Assembly (NCBI RefSeq): GCF_009745985.1
Contig: NZ_WFIX01000182.1
Span: 186,001 to 250,000 of the forward strand
From: Microbacterium karelineae
Lineage (GTDB): Bacteria > Actinomycetota > Actinomycetes > Actinomycetales > Microbacteriaceae
DNA length: 64,000 bases
Direction of reading: 5' to 3'
Shown: positions 23,936 to 32,185 of the stretch, one piece after another
Position numbering within the stretch: the first letter of the stretch is position 1
Layout: each line of letters starts with the position of its first letter
Translations under genes and position numbers: made by a program
Notes under the pieces: model-generated
The model's input: only the letters and a program-made list of their open reading frames with translations
Database searches by the model: none
What the model was told of the DNA's origin: nothing

Positions 23936-25264
23936 TCAGAAGGCGAACTCCTCCTGATGGACCTGCTCCTGCGGAACGCCCGCCTCGCGCAGCAGAGCCC
24001 GAATCGCCCGCCCGAGCCGTGGTGACGCGCAGATGAAGACGTCCCGCGTATCGAGCCCCGGCACGAGCTCCCGCAATCGCTCAAGAGTCAGCTCGTTCGG
24101 TCTCTCCCTCGAGCTGCCGACCAGGTAGTGCACCTCCGCACCACGAGCAGAGGCGATCGCATCGAGCTCCTCGCGGAACACCACGTCTTCGGGGGACGAT
24201 GCGCGGTACACGAGCGTGAGCGGTGCGGCCTCGACAGGAATCGTCTCGAGGAGAGCCCGCATGGGCGTGATCCCGATGCCGCCGGCGACGAGGAGGACGC
24301 CGTGCCCACGTCGCCGCGCCGCCGTCATCGCACCATACGGCCCCTCGGCCAGCACTCGCGTCCCCTCGGTCAGCCCGGCGAGCCGACGCGTCCCGTTCCC
24401 CACCTCCTTCACGGTGAGCCGCAGAAAGTGCCGCGAAGGCGGCGCCGAGAGGGAGAACGGATGCGCCGATGCCCAGGTCTCCTGAGTGAGGAACCTCCAG
24501 CGGAAGAACTGCCCCGGGTCGGCCCCGAGCTCGTCGAGATCGCGTCCGGTCACGATGATCGTCGTGACGCGCGGCCCCTGCTTCAGCACGCGGTGGACGC
24601 GGAGATCGTGCTGCAGCGCGGTGAGCAGAGGTGCCAGGATCCGATATCGCATGAGAAGGGCGAAGGTCACGGTGTAGAGAGCCGTCCACGCGATCTGCAG
24701 GGCGGGGCGTCCCGCGATGTCGGGACCTGCCAGCTGGTGTGCGAATCCGAGGCCGACTCCCACGTACATCGCGAGATGGATCCCGTGCCAGGTCTCGTAC
24801 CGTACGCGCTTCCGCGCCGCTCGCGCCGACAGCATGCCCGCCGCCATCATGAGCACCGTGCCGACCGTCGCCGTGACGATGTCCGGCAGTCCGAGCACGA
24901 TGCCGACAGCCTCGGCGCCCGACGCGCCGATCGCCTCCGCGACCGCGTACACGGCGAACACCGCGTGGACGCAGACCAGCAGGAGAAGCGTGCGTCCGCC
25001 ATGCGCGTGCCACCGCGTGAGCCGGTCCGCGCCGACGCGCCGCTCGAGGAACGGCAGCCGTGAGACGAGAAGGATCATCACCGCCGCGCCATATCCTGCG
25101 AGCATGCCGCTCAGATGAGCGACGAAGGGGACGATGTCCTGCGGCCAGGGTGCTCCCAGGATCGTCTGCATGATCACGAGAGCCGCCCCGATGCCGATGA
25201 CGGCGAGGACGCTGCGCTCCGCGGTCACGCCATGGACCGAGCGCCGCGCCGCCTCCTCGCTCAC
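23936..25264 (-). CDS. Ferric-reductase-like transmembrane flavoprotein
   Basis: The 442-residue protein joins a ferric-reductase-type haem membrane domain to a flavodoxin-reductase module. The membrane half (about 15-225) has six helices with paired histidines in RWHAHGGRTLLLLVCVHAVF and ETWHGIHLAMYVGVGLGFAH. The FAD site is HPFSLSAPP and the NAD(P)H site is LLVAGGIGITPMRALLE; the C-terminus ends HQEEFAF. It would carry electrons from NAD(P)H across the membrane. The start is GTG 25264, overlapping the stop of the small membrane protein upstream (GTGA). Substrate (ferric iron or another acceptor) is not shown. Confidence 0.88.
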   Translation of the reverse strand: MSEEAARRSVHGVTAERSVLAVIGIGAALVIMQTILGAPWPQDIVPFVAHLSGMLAGYGAAVMILLVSRLPFLERRVGADRLTRWHAHGGRTLLLLVCVHAVFAVYAVAEAIGASGAEAVGIVLGLPDIVTATVGTVLMMAAGMLSARAARKRVRYETWHGIHLAMYVGVGLGFAHQLAGPDIAGRPALQIAWTALYTVTFALLMRYRILAPLLTALQHDLRVHRVLKQGPRVTTIIVTGRDLDELGADPGQFFRWRFLTQETWASAHPFSLSAPPSRHFLRLTVKEVGNGTRRLAGLTEGTRVLAEGPYGAMTAARRRGHGVLLVAGGIGITPMRALLETIPVEAAPLTLVYRASSPEDVVFREELDAIASARGAEVHYLVGSSRERPNELTLERLRELVPGLDTRDVFICASPRLGRAIRALLREAGVPQEQVHQEEFAF

Positions 25265-25569
25265 CGGCCGTCCTCTCGTCCCCGGCCGTCGCCGTCACGG
25301 TCGAAGCCGCCGCGCGAGCGATCGAAGGGGTCGTCTGCGACCCCGTCGGCCGAGGAGCCGTCCGTCGACGGATCCGTGGAGACGCCGAGCGCCGCGGGAT
25401 CGACCGGCGAGATATCGGGTGCTGCGAGACCCACGTCGATCGCCAGAAGCAACGCTCCGCTCAGCAGCACGAGAGAGGTTCCCACGCCGACGACGCGTCG
25501 TATCGTCGCCGCGCGCGGACGGATGCGACCGGAGAGCTCGGCACGTGTGGGGTTCAGTGTCATCGACAT
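25261..25569 (-). CDS. Small single-pass membrane protein coupled to the ferric-reductase-like gene
   Basis: This 102-residue protein has one hydrophobic helix (about 28-49, VGVGTSLVLLSGALLLAIDV) and a C-terminal tail rich in Asp, Arg and Gly (DDPFDRSRGGFDRDGDGRG). No known domain is recognised. Its stop overlaps the reductase GTG start, which argues for a true gene and translational coupling. ATG 25569 is used; ATG 25563 is also possible. It may be an assembly or electron-transfer partner of the reductase (inference). Confidence 0.68.
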   Translation of the reverse strand: MSMTLNPTRAELSGRIRPRAATIRRVVGVGTSLVLLSGALLLAIDVGLAAPDISPVDPAALGVSTDPSTDGSSADGVADDPFDRSRGGFDRDGDGRGREDGR

Positions 25570-25680
25570 CGTCGGGTCCGTTCTGACGGGCGGTGGTCGG
25601 ACACCCACCTTGTATGGGCCGCCGATGTGCGCCGCATGTCCCTTCGATGAGCCGACTGGGAGAGACCTGACGAGACGTCG

Positions 25681-25723
25681 AGACGGCTCCGCCCCGGTCA
25701 CCGGGACCGGGGCGGAGCCGTCT
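25681..25723. terminator. Strong 19-bp hairpin after the lipoprotein esterase gene
   Basis: AGACGGCTCCGCCCCGGTC (25681-25699) pairs perfectly with its complement at 25705-25723 across a five-base loop. It lies 13 bases past the stop of the minus-strand esterase gene. It has no clear T run on either strand. Confidence 0.85.
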
Positions 25724-25736
25724 GTACGGACTGTCG

Positions 25737-26771
25737 TCAGTCGGCGTCGGTCTGCGCGAGAAGCCAGTCGCGCAGGGCGCCGATGCGATACGCCGGTTCG
25801 AACGACGCCATGTGCTCCATCGCCATCGCGTCGGGATTCGCCTCGAGGACCGTGCCGGCCTCGAAGGTCGCGAAGTTCGCGCTGTAGCCGTTCGAGAGAA
25901 GCTCGAGCGCAGCCGCGTTCTGCGCATCCTCCGAGTCGGTCGCATCCCAGGTCGCCGTGCCGTACGCGACTCCGGCGTCGTCGAGCATCGCCTCGACATC
26001 GGCCTGCCCGCCGGAGGCGTTCTCGTCGCCTGCGGCGGCGATGTAGAAGAAGTCCTCCTCGGAGAGGCCCTCGAGCTGTGTGATGTCCCACTGTCCCGAG
26101 ACGAACAGCTCCGCGGTGAAGAGGTCGGGGTTCTGCGCGGCGAGGTACAAGATGGTCATGCATCCCATCGACTGACCCGTGCCGTATACGCGGTCCTCGT
26201 CGACGCTGTACTCGTCGATGATCGACTCGAGGAACCGCTCCGTCATGTCGACATACTCGGTCGTGGTGTAGCTGTCGTGATCGTCGAGGATCACCTCGGG
26301 GTATGCCGGCACGACGACGATGCTCTCCTGCGTCGCCTGCTGTTCCTCGCTCGCCCAGATGAGTGCGCCGTACTCGCCGAGCGGGGCCGTCACGTCGTCG
26401 CCGACGAGACTGGAGTCGGGGATGTAGAGGACGACGGGGTACTCCTGCGACTCGTCGTAGTCCTCGGGGAGATAGATGTTGTACGGCAGCGTCTCGCCCG
26501 TCTCCTCGTCGACGTACTCGGCCTGATCGAACAGCGGCTGGACGTCGGCGACGAGATCCTCGAGGTCCGGGCTCGACGTCGCCTCGCTCGAGACCGTCTC
26601 GGTCGTCGAATCGTCCGTCGTCGAGCTGTCGGTCGTCGTGCTCTGGCTCGTCGTCTCGTCCGTCGAGGCCACGTCATCGGTCTCGCCCGTGGTGCTGCAG
26701 GCGGCGATCGAGCCGACGAGGATGAGGGAGGTGGCAGCCGCGATCGCGGCGCGTGTCGTGATGGTCGTCAT
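25737..26771 (-). CDS. Secreted lipoprotein alpha/beta-hydrolase (esterase-like)
   Basis: The 344-residue protein has a lipoprotein signal peptide ending at Cys25 (LVGSIAAC), then an acidic Ser/Thr linker (about 26-68) that probably spans the cell wall. The hydrolase domain has the nucleophile elbow GTGQSMGC with Ser201, preceded by YPVVLYIPDSS. A candidate catalytic histidine is in AMEHMASFEP. It resembles poly(3-hydroxybutyrate) depolymerase-like or peptidase-S9-like esterases. Its position upstream of the reductase pair could point to siderophore hydrolysis, but a hairpin separates them. ATG 26771 is chosen so that the signal peptide begins correctly. Confidence 0.8.
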   Translation of the reverse strand: MTTITTRAAIAAATSLILVGSIAACSTTGETDDVASTDETTSQSTTTDSSTTDDSTTETVSSEATSSPDLEDLVADVQPLFDQAEYVDEETGETLPYNIYLPEDYDESQEYPVVLYIPDSSLVGDDVTAPLGEYGALIWASEEQQATQESIVVVPAYPEVILDDHDSYTTTEYVDMTERFLESIIDEYSVDEDRVYGTGQSMGCMTILYLAAQNPDLFTAELFVSGQWDITQLEGLSEEDFFYIAAAGDENASGGQADVEAMLDDAGVAYGTATWDATDSEDAQNAAALELLSNGYSANFATFEAGTVLEANPDAMAMEHMASFEPAYRIGALRDWLLAQTDAD

Positions 26772-26838
26772 GCTCCGAACACTAGGCGCGCATCCTCTGC
26801 GTGATCGTTCCCACACCTATGCGAAACCTATGAACGAT

Positions 26839-26879
26839 GAGCGGCCCTCCCCGATCGGTGCGATCAGGCAGGGCCGCTC
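26839..26879. terminator. Hairpin after the flotillin gene
   Basis: GAGCGGCCCT (26839-26848) and AGGGCCGCTC (26870-26879) pair across a 21-base loop. It is 11 bases past the stop of the minus-strand flotillin gene. Confidence 0.65.
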
Positions 26880-26890
26880 GACGTCTGGCG

Positions 26891-28459
26891 TCAGCCTTCT
26901 GCGGGAGCCTCCGGCTCCGCGGGAGGGGCCTGTGCGGCCGGAGCCGCCTGCTCGGCGCGCGCCTGCGCCTGGCCCGACGCGATCCCGCGGCCCATCGCAT
27001 TGCCCTGGATGACGCCCGACAGGTCGATGCCCGTCGCCTCGCGCACCGTGTCGAACATGGCGCGCATGCCCATCGCGGCCTCGCCGGCCATGTGGCTCGT
27101 CGCACCGCCCTCGCCCGATCCGGACAGGACCGTGACGTTGCCGACGTTCGCGTAGCCCTTCGCGAACTCGGTCATCATCGGCACGAGCACGTCGAGCGAG
27201 CGCTGCGCGAGCACGGCCTCCTGGTTCTTCTTGAGCGCCTCGGCCTCGGCCTCGATAGCGGAGGCGCGCGCCTCACCGGCGAGGCGGATCGCGTCTGCCT
27301 CGGCCTGCGCCCTGGCGCGCTCGGCGTCGGCCTCGGCCTGCGCCTGCACGCGGATCGCCTCGGCCTCGCGCTCGGCCTTCTGCGCGTCGGCCTCGGCGGC
27401 CTTGATCTGCGCGTACGCGTCGGCGTCGGCCTTCTTCTGGCGCTCGTACTCGTTGATGTCGGCCTCGCGGCGCTGCACATCGGCGGCGGCCTCGGCGTCC
27501 TTGATGCGCGAGTACGCGCGCGCGTCGGCCTTCTTCTGCTCCTCGTACTGCGCGGCGTCGGCGACGCGCTTGACGTCGGCGTCGAGCTGGGCCTGACGGT
27601 TGTCGGCCTGCTGCATGAGGACGCCCTGCTCGGCGCGGGCACGGGCCAGGGCCTCGGCCTGCTCGGCCTCGGCGCGCGCCTCGCCGACGTCGGCCGCGGC
27701 GGCGGCCTGGTTCTTGTCGTATGCGGTCTGCTCGACGAGCGTCTCCTCGCTCGTCGAGATCTCGCGGGCCTTGATCTGGCGCTCCGCGTCGATGCGGGCG
27801 ATCTCGGCCTGGCGCTTGACCTTCGAGACCTCTTCCGCGCCGAGGGCGTGCACATAGCCGTTCTCGTCGGTGATGCCCTGGATCTGGAAGCTGTCGAGCA
27901 CGAGGCCCTGCTCCTCCAGGTCGCTCTTGATCAGGGTCGCGATCTGGTCCGACAGCTCCTGCCGGTCGCGCATGAGCTGCTCGACGGAGAGGGTCGCGAC
28001 GACGCCGCGCAGGGCGCCCTCGAGCTGCTCCGTCGTGAAGACCTCGATCGCCTTGTCCTGCGACACGAAGCGCTCGGCGGCACGCGCGATCGACTCATTG
28101 TCGGATCCGACCTTGACGAGCGCGACGCCCGTGACGTCGACCGTGACGCCCTGGATCGACTGCGCGGTCGGCTGCACCATGATCTGGCGCGCGCGCAGCG
28201 ACAGCGTCTCGGCGCGCTGCGTGATCGGGTTGACGACCGCGCCCCCGCCGCGGATGACGGTGACGTTCGAGATCGGTCCCGTTCCGCCCTTCTTCTGCTT
28301 GCGCCCGACGATCACGAGCGCCTCGTCGGCCCGCGCGACCTTGTACCAGGCGCGCATGAGCAGCGTGACGATCAGCGCGATGATGGCGGCGACGACGAGC
28401 AGGACGATGATTCCGATGACGATGGCGACACCGCCTGCGGCGCCCAGGATTCCACCCAC
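26891..28459 (-). CDS. floT: Flotillin-like SPFH-domain membrane protein
   Basis: The 522-residue protein begins with a Gly-rich membrane helix (about 4-34), then an SPFH/band-7 domain (VYRVADEALVIVGR-type start, VTVIRGGGAVVNPITQR, QSIQGVTVDVTGVALVKVGS). A long coiled coil of Ala/Glu/Gln/Arg repeats spans about 230-430 and gives the gene a strong compositional bias. The flotillin tail reads LDVLVPMMTEFAKGYANVGN. Flotillins organise membrane microdomains. The start is GTG 28459 with GGGGAG nine bases upstream. It is divergent from the YrdB-type gene. Confidence 0.9.
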   Translation of the reverse strand: MGGILGAAGGVAIVIGIIVLLVVAAIIALIVTLLMRAWYKVARADEALVIVGRKQKKGGTGPISNVTVIRGGGAVVNPITQRAETLSLRARQIMVQPTAQSIQGVTVDVTGVALVKVGSDNESIARAAERFVSQDKAIEVFTTEQLEGALRGVVATLSVEQLMRDRQELSDQIATLIKSDLEEQGLVLDSFQIQGITDENGYVHALGAEEVSKVKRQAEIARIDAERQIKAREISTSEETLVEQTAYDKNQAAAAADVGEARAEAEQAEALARARAEQGVLMQQADNRQAQLDADVKRVADAAQYEEQKKADARAYSRIKDAEAAADVQRREADINEYERQKKADADAYAQIKAAEADAQKAEREAEAIRVQAQAEADAERARAQAEADAIRLAGEARASAIEAEAEALKKNQEAVLAQRSLDVLVPMMTEFAKGYANVGNVTVLSGSGEGGATSHMAGEAAMGMRAMFDTVREATGIDLSGVIQGNAMGRGIASGQAQARAEQAAPAAQAPPAEPEAPAEG

Positions 28460-28600
28460 GATTGCGACTCCCCTTCTCTCGCCCGCCCGCGCGTCCCGGC
28501 GACGCCGCGCGACGGACTCCGTCCACTCTATTCACAGGCACCGCCCGGCGCATGCCACGCTCCAGAGAGTTCTCGGGTGCGCGTTCGTAGACTGGACGAC

Positions 28601-28966
28601 ATGTCCGAGATCACGTCGCCCGACGCCGCCCACCCGCGCATCACGGCGCTCGACGTGCTCCGCTTCCTCAGCGAGATCCTCGCGTTCGGGTCGCTGGCGC
28701 TGTGGGGCTTCCTCGCGTGGCCGCTGCCCTGGAGCGTCGTGTTCGGATTCGGCGCGCCGATCGTCGCGATCGCCGTGTGGGCGCTGTTCCTCTCCCCGAA
28801 GGCCGTCTTCCACGTGCACCGCGACGTCCGCACGGTCGTCGAGCTGCTCGTGTTCGCCAGCGCGACCCTCGCGCTGTGGGCGCTCGACCTCGCCTGGGCG
28901 GGCATCGCCGTCGGCGCGTTCTGCATCGTCGTCGGCGTCCTCCACGGCCGCCGCACCGTCCGCTGA
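28601..28966 (+). CDS. YrdB/DUF2568-type small membrane protein
   Basis: The 121-residue protein has four hydrophobic helices. Its N-terminus, LDVLRFLSEILAFGSLALWG, and the motif FGFGAPIVAIAVWALFLSPK match the YrdB (DUF2568) family, whose function is unknown. The -10-like box TAGACT (28588-28593) ends 7 bases before the ATG and there is no ribosome-binding site, so the mRNA is probably leaderless. The next gene follows after 22 bases and may be co-transcribed. Confidence 0.85.
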   Translation: MSEITSPDAAHPRITALDVLRFLSEILAFGSLALWGFLAWPLPWSVVFGFGAPIVAIAVWALFLSPKAVFHVHRDVRTVVELLVFASATLALWALDLAWAGIAVGAFCIVVGVLHGRRTVR

Positions 28967-28988
28967 CCGCGCGGCGATACTGGGAGGC

Positions 28989-30386
28989 ATGACCGACACC
29001 GCCGCTCCCGTCGTCACCGCGCTGACCGCCGCTCTCGGGGGCCGTGTCGACACCGATCCCGACGCGCTCGACGCCGCCCGCCGCGACCGATCGGGTCACG
29101 CCGCCGCGCACCCGCCGCTGGCGGTCGTCCGCGCCGAGACCGTCGACGACGTCCGGGCGACGATGCGGATCGCGAGCGAGACGGCGACTCCCGTCGTGAC
29201 TCAGGGCGCCCTGACGGGTCTCGCGGGCGCCGCGAACGCGGGCCGCGGCGAGATCGCCCTGTCGGTCGCGCGCATGGACCGGATCCTCGAGGTGTCGGCC
29301 GACGACCAGCTCGCGGTCGTCGAACCAGGGATCCTGAACGCCGACCTCAACGACCACCTCGCGGCGCACGGGCTGTGGTGGGCGCCGGATCCGGCGAGCC
29401 GCGAGATCTCGACCGTCGGCGGCAACATCGCCACCGGCGCGGGAGGCCTGCTCTGCGCGAAGTACGGCGTCACGCGCGACGCCGTCCTCGGCGTCGACGT
29501 CGTGCTCGCGGATGGGTCGCTCATGCGGATGGGGCACCGCAGCGTGAAGGGCGTCACGGGCCTCGACCTCACGAGCCTCATGATCGGATCCGAGGGGACG
29601 CTCGGCGTGATCGTCGGCGCGACGCTCAAGCTGCGCCGAACGATCGCGGGCGAGGTGTGCACCCTCACCGCGACATTCCCGACCGTGCGCGACGCGGCAG
29701 CCGCATCCGCGGCCGTGACGGCGGCGGGGATCCAGCCGGCGATCATGGAGCTGATGGACGCCACGAGCCTCGCGGCCGCCAGCGCGGTGCTGGGCCTCGC
29801 CGCGCCGACCGACGGCGCCTCGCAGCTGACGATCCAGACCGACGGGCCGGCCGCCGCGGCCGAGGCCGAGGCCATCGCCGAGGTGCTGCGCGAACGATCC
29901 GCGGACGTGCGCCTCACGCGCGACCGTGTGGAGGGCGAGGAGCTCCTCCGCATCCGCCGCGCGATGCACCCGGGGATGGCATCGCTCGGCACGACCCTCA
30001 TCGAGGACGTCTCGGTGCCGCGCTCGCGCATGGCCGAGATGTTCGACGAGATCGCGCGGGTCGAACGCGCGCACGACGTGCGGATCCCGACGGTCGCGCA
30101 TGCGGGAGACGGCAATCTGCACCCGAACTTCCTCTTCGACGGCGAGGAGGTGCCGCCGGCGATCTGGGCGGCCGCCGACGACCTCTTCCGCGCGGCGGTC
30201 CGCCTCGGCGGCACCCTCACCGGGGAACACGGCATCGGCGTGCTCAAGAGCCGCTGGCTCGAGGAGGAACTCGGCGAGGCGCAGTGGCGCCTCCAGCGCG
30301 ACATCAAGCGCGTGTTCGACCCGCGGGGGCTGCTCAACCCCGGCAAGGTCTTCGGTCCGCGCGACGAACCCCATCGACAGGCGTAG
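28989..30386 (+). CDS. GlcD-type FAD-linked oxidase (glycolate/D-lactate dehydrogenase family)
   Basis: The 465-residue flavoprotein oxidises a 2-hydroxy acid. The PP-loop FAD-binding domain (about 20-215) contains TQGALTGLAGAAN, STVGGNIATGAGG and LMIGSEGTLGVI. The C-terminal domain has the metal-site histidines in PTVAHAGDGNLHPN and GGTLTGEHGIG, and ends FDPRGLLNPGKVF. The Cys-rich iron-sulfur domain of some D-lactate dehydrogenases is absent. GGGAGG lies just before ATG 28989. The actual substrate is not determined. Confidence 0.9.
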   Translation: MTDTAAPVVTALTAALGGRVDTDPDALDAARRDRSGHAAAHPPLAVVRAETVDDVRATMRIASETATPVVTQGALTGLAGAANAGRGEIALSVARMDRILEVSADDQLAVVEPGILNADLNDHLAAHGLWWAPDPASREISTVGGNIATGAGGLLCAKYGVTRDAVLGVDVVLADGSLMRMGHRSVKGVTGLDLTSLMIGSEGTLGVIVGATLKLRRTIAGEVCTLTATFPTVRDAAAASAAVTAAGIQPAIMELMDATSLAAASAVLGLAAPTDGASQLTIQTDGPAAAAEAEAIAEVLRERSADVRLTRDRVEGEELLRIRRAMHPGMASLGTTLIEDVSVPRSRMAEMFDEIARVERAHDVRIPTVAHAGDGNLHPNFLFDGEEVPPAIWAAADDLFRAAVRLGGTLTGEHGIGVLKSRWLEEELGEAQWRLQRDIKRVFDPRGLLNPGKVFGPRDEPHRQA

Positions 30387-30456
30387 ACAGACCCCTCGGC
30401 CGGCGCTACTTTGAGCGTGTCGCGACCGCGACGCACGTCCTGACGAAAGGCTGACC

Positions 30457-31218
30457 ATGGGGGACACCAAGACCGAGGCCTCGCAGCCCGCCACCTCGTC
30501 CGCGCTCATCGCCGAGCTGCTCGGCACATTCCTGCTCGTCCTGGGCGGCGTCGGGGCGGCGCTGTTCGCCTCCGACTTCGGCACGGGCGCCAACGGCTCC
30601 AGCCTCGGCATCGGCTTCGTCGGGGTCGCACTCGCATTCGGCCTGACGGTCGTGGCGGGCGCATACGCGTTCGGCCCCGTCTCGGGCGGCCACTTCAACC
30701 CCGCCGTCACGCTCGGTGCGGCCGCCGCGGGCCGCATCTCGTGGAGCGCGGTGCCCGGCTATATCATCGCCCAGCTCGTCGGCGGCATCGCCGCGACGAG
30801 CGTCATCGCGCTGATCGGATCCTCGCAGGACGGCTGGGTCGCGGCGGCGCGCGACTCGGGCTTCGCGAGCAACGGCTGGGGCGAGATGTCGCCCGGCGGG
30901 TTCGGGATGATCGGCGCGATCGTCGTCGAGATCGTCTTCACGGCGATCTTCCTCTTCGTGATCCTCGGCGTCACCGATTCGAAGCGCGGCAACCCCGCCC
31001 TCGCGGGCCTGGCGATCGGCCTCACGCTGACGCTCATCCACCTCGTGACGATCCCCGTCGACAACACCTCCGTGAACCCGGCGCGCTCGCTCGCCGCGGC
31101 GGTCTACGGCGGCGGCGACGCGCTCGCGCAGCTCTGGGTCTTCCTCGTGTTCCCGATCGTCGGCGGCCTGCTCGCCGGGTACCTGTACGGTCCCCTGCTC
31201 GGCCGCGAGAAGAGGTAG
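30457..31218 (+). CDS. aqpZ: Aquaporin of the AqpZ type
   Basis: The 253-residue channel has six helices and both pore motifs: NPA (81-83, in GGHFNPAVTLG) and NPAR (207-210, in NTSVNPARSL). The narrow-filter residues align with water-specific AqpZ, namely His195, Thr204 and Arg210 spaced as in the E. coli protein, which argues against glycerol transport. A loop of about 40 residues between helices 3 and 4 is longer than in E. coli. It converges with nagB with a 10-base gap. Confidence 0.92.
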   Translation: MGDTKTEASQPATSSALIAELLGTFLLVLGGVGAALFASDFGTGANGSSLGIGFVGVALAFGLTVVAGAYAFGPVSGGHFNPAVTLGAAAAGRISWSAVPGYIIAQLVGGIAATSVIALIGSSQDGWVAAARDSGFASNGWGEMSPGGFGMIGAIVVEIVFTAIFLFVILGVTDSKRGNPALAGLAIGLTLTLIHLVTIPVDNTSVNPARSLAAAVYGGGDALAQLWVFLVFPIVGGLLAGYLYGPLLGREKR

Positions 31219-31228
31219 CGGACGGGGC

Positions 31229-32008
31229 TCAGATCCCCTGCCACTCCGGCTTGCTCGCGAACGTGTCACGGTAGTAGTCGGCGAGGCGCAGCCGCGAGGC
31301 CGCCGCCTCGTCGACCACGACCGTCACGTGCGGGTGCAGCTGGATCGCCGATCCCGGCAGCATCGCCGTGACCGGCCCCTCGACGGCGCCCGCGACGGCC
31401 TCCGCCTTGCCCTCGCCGAATGCGAGGAGGACGAGGTGGCGCGCCTCGAGGATCGTGCCGAGCCCCTGCGTGAGGCAGTGGCGGGGCACCTCGTCGATCG
31501 CGTCGAAGAACCGGGCGTTGTCCGCGCGCGTCTGACGCGTCAGGGTCTTCACCCGCGTGCGCGAGGCGAACGAGGATCCGGGCTCGTTGAAGCCGATGTG
31601 CCCGTCGGTGCCGATCCCGAGGATCTGCACGTCGACGCCGCCCGCGGCGCGGATCGCCTGGTCGTAGCGCTCCCCCGCCGTCGCGAGATCGGCATCGTCG
31701 GCGGGCGGGGTGCGGATGAGGTCCGGCGTCAGGCCGAGCGGCTCGACCACCTCGCGTGCGATGACCGACGCGTACGACTCGGGGTGCGCCGGATCGATGC
31801 CGATGTACTCGTCGAGGGCGAAGCCGCGCACCCGCGAGACATCGATGCCCGCGAGACGCGCGCGCAGCGCCTCGTACACCGGGAGCGGCGTCGATCCCGT
31901 CGCGAGCCCGAGGACCGCGTCGGGTCGCCGGGAGATGAGCGCCGCGATCTCCGTGGCGACGAGATCGCCGGCGGATGCGCGATCAGGAACGATGACGACC
32001 TCGGCCAT
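31229..32008 (-). CDS. nagB: Glucosamine-6-phosphate deaminase
   Basis: The enzyme turns glucosamine 6-phosphate into fructose 6-phosphate and ammonia. The 259 residues carry GLATGSTPLPVYEAL (phosphate loop), FALDEYIGI with the catalytic Asp, and GIGTDGHIGFNEPGSSF. The length is normal for the family. It would complete catabolism of amino sugars brought in by the NgcEFG-like importer near 15 kb, although nagA is not in this window. It stands alone and is divergent from the L,D-transpeptidase gene. Confidence 0.95.
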   Translation of the reverse strand: MAEVVIVPDRASAGDLVATEIAALISRRPDAVLGLATGSTPLPVYEALRARLAGIDVSRVRGFALDEYIGIDPAHPESYASVIAREVVEPLGLTPDLIRTPPADDADLATAGERYDQAIRAAGGVDVQILGIGTDGHIGFNEPGSSFASRTRVKTLTRQTRADNARFFDAIDEVPRHCLTQGLGTILEARHLVLLAFGEGKAEAVAGAVEGPVTAMLPGSAIQLHPHVTVVVDEAAASRLRLADYYRDTFASKPEWQGI

Positions 32009-32185
32009 GAGGATCCTCCGTGGGCTCGCGGATGAATGGTCGACATCGATCCTGTCAGATGCGACCGGCGCCGCGCCCGCCGATCGTGAACTGTTCGTGA
32101 TCGATATCCGGTGTGATCAGCAGGTCCGCCGTTTACCATGAGGAGGAACTGCGCGATGCGCCGCGCGACCATGGGGGAGACCACG

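Noticed and set aside
27230-27860. Repetitive DNA inside the flotillin gene that could be taken for a tandem repeat or CRISPR-like array.
   Set aside because: The repetition follows the Ala/Glu coiled-coil heptads of the protein, with irregular spacing and no constant repeat or unique spacers.
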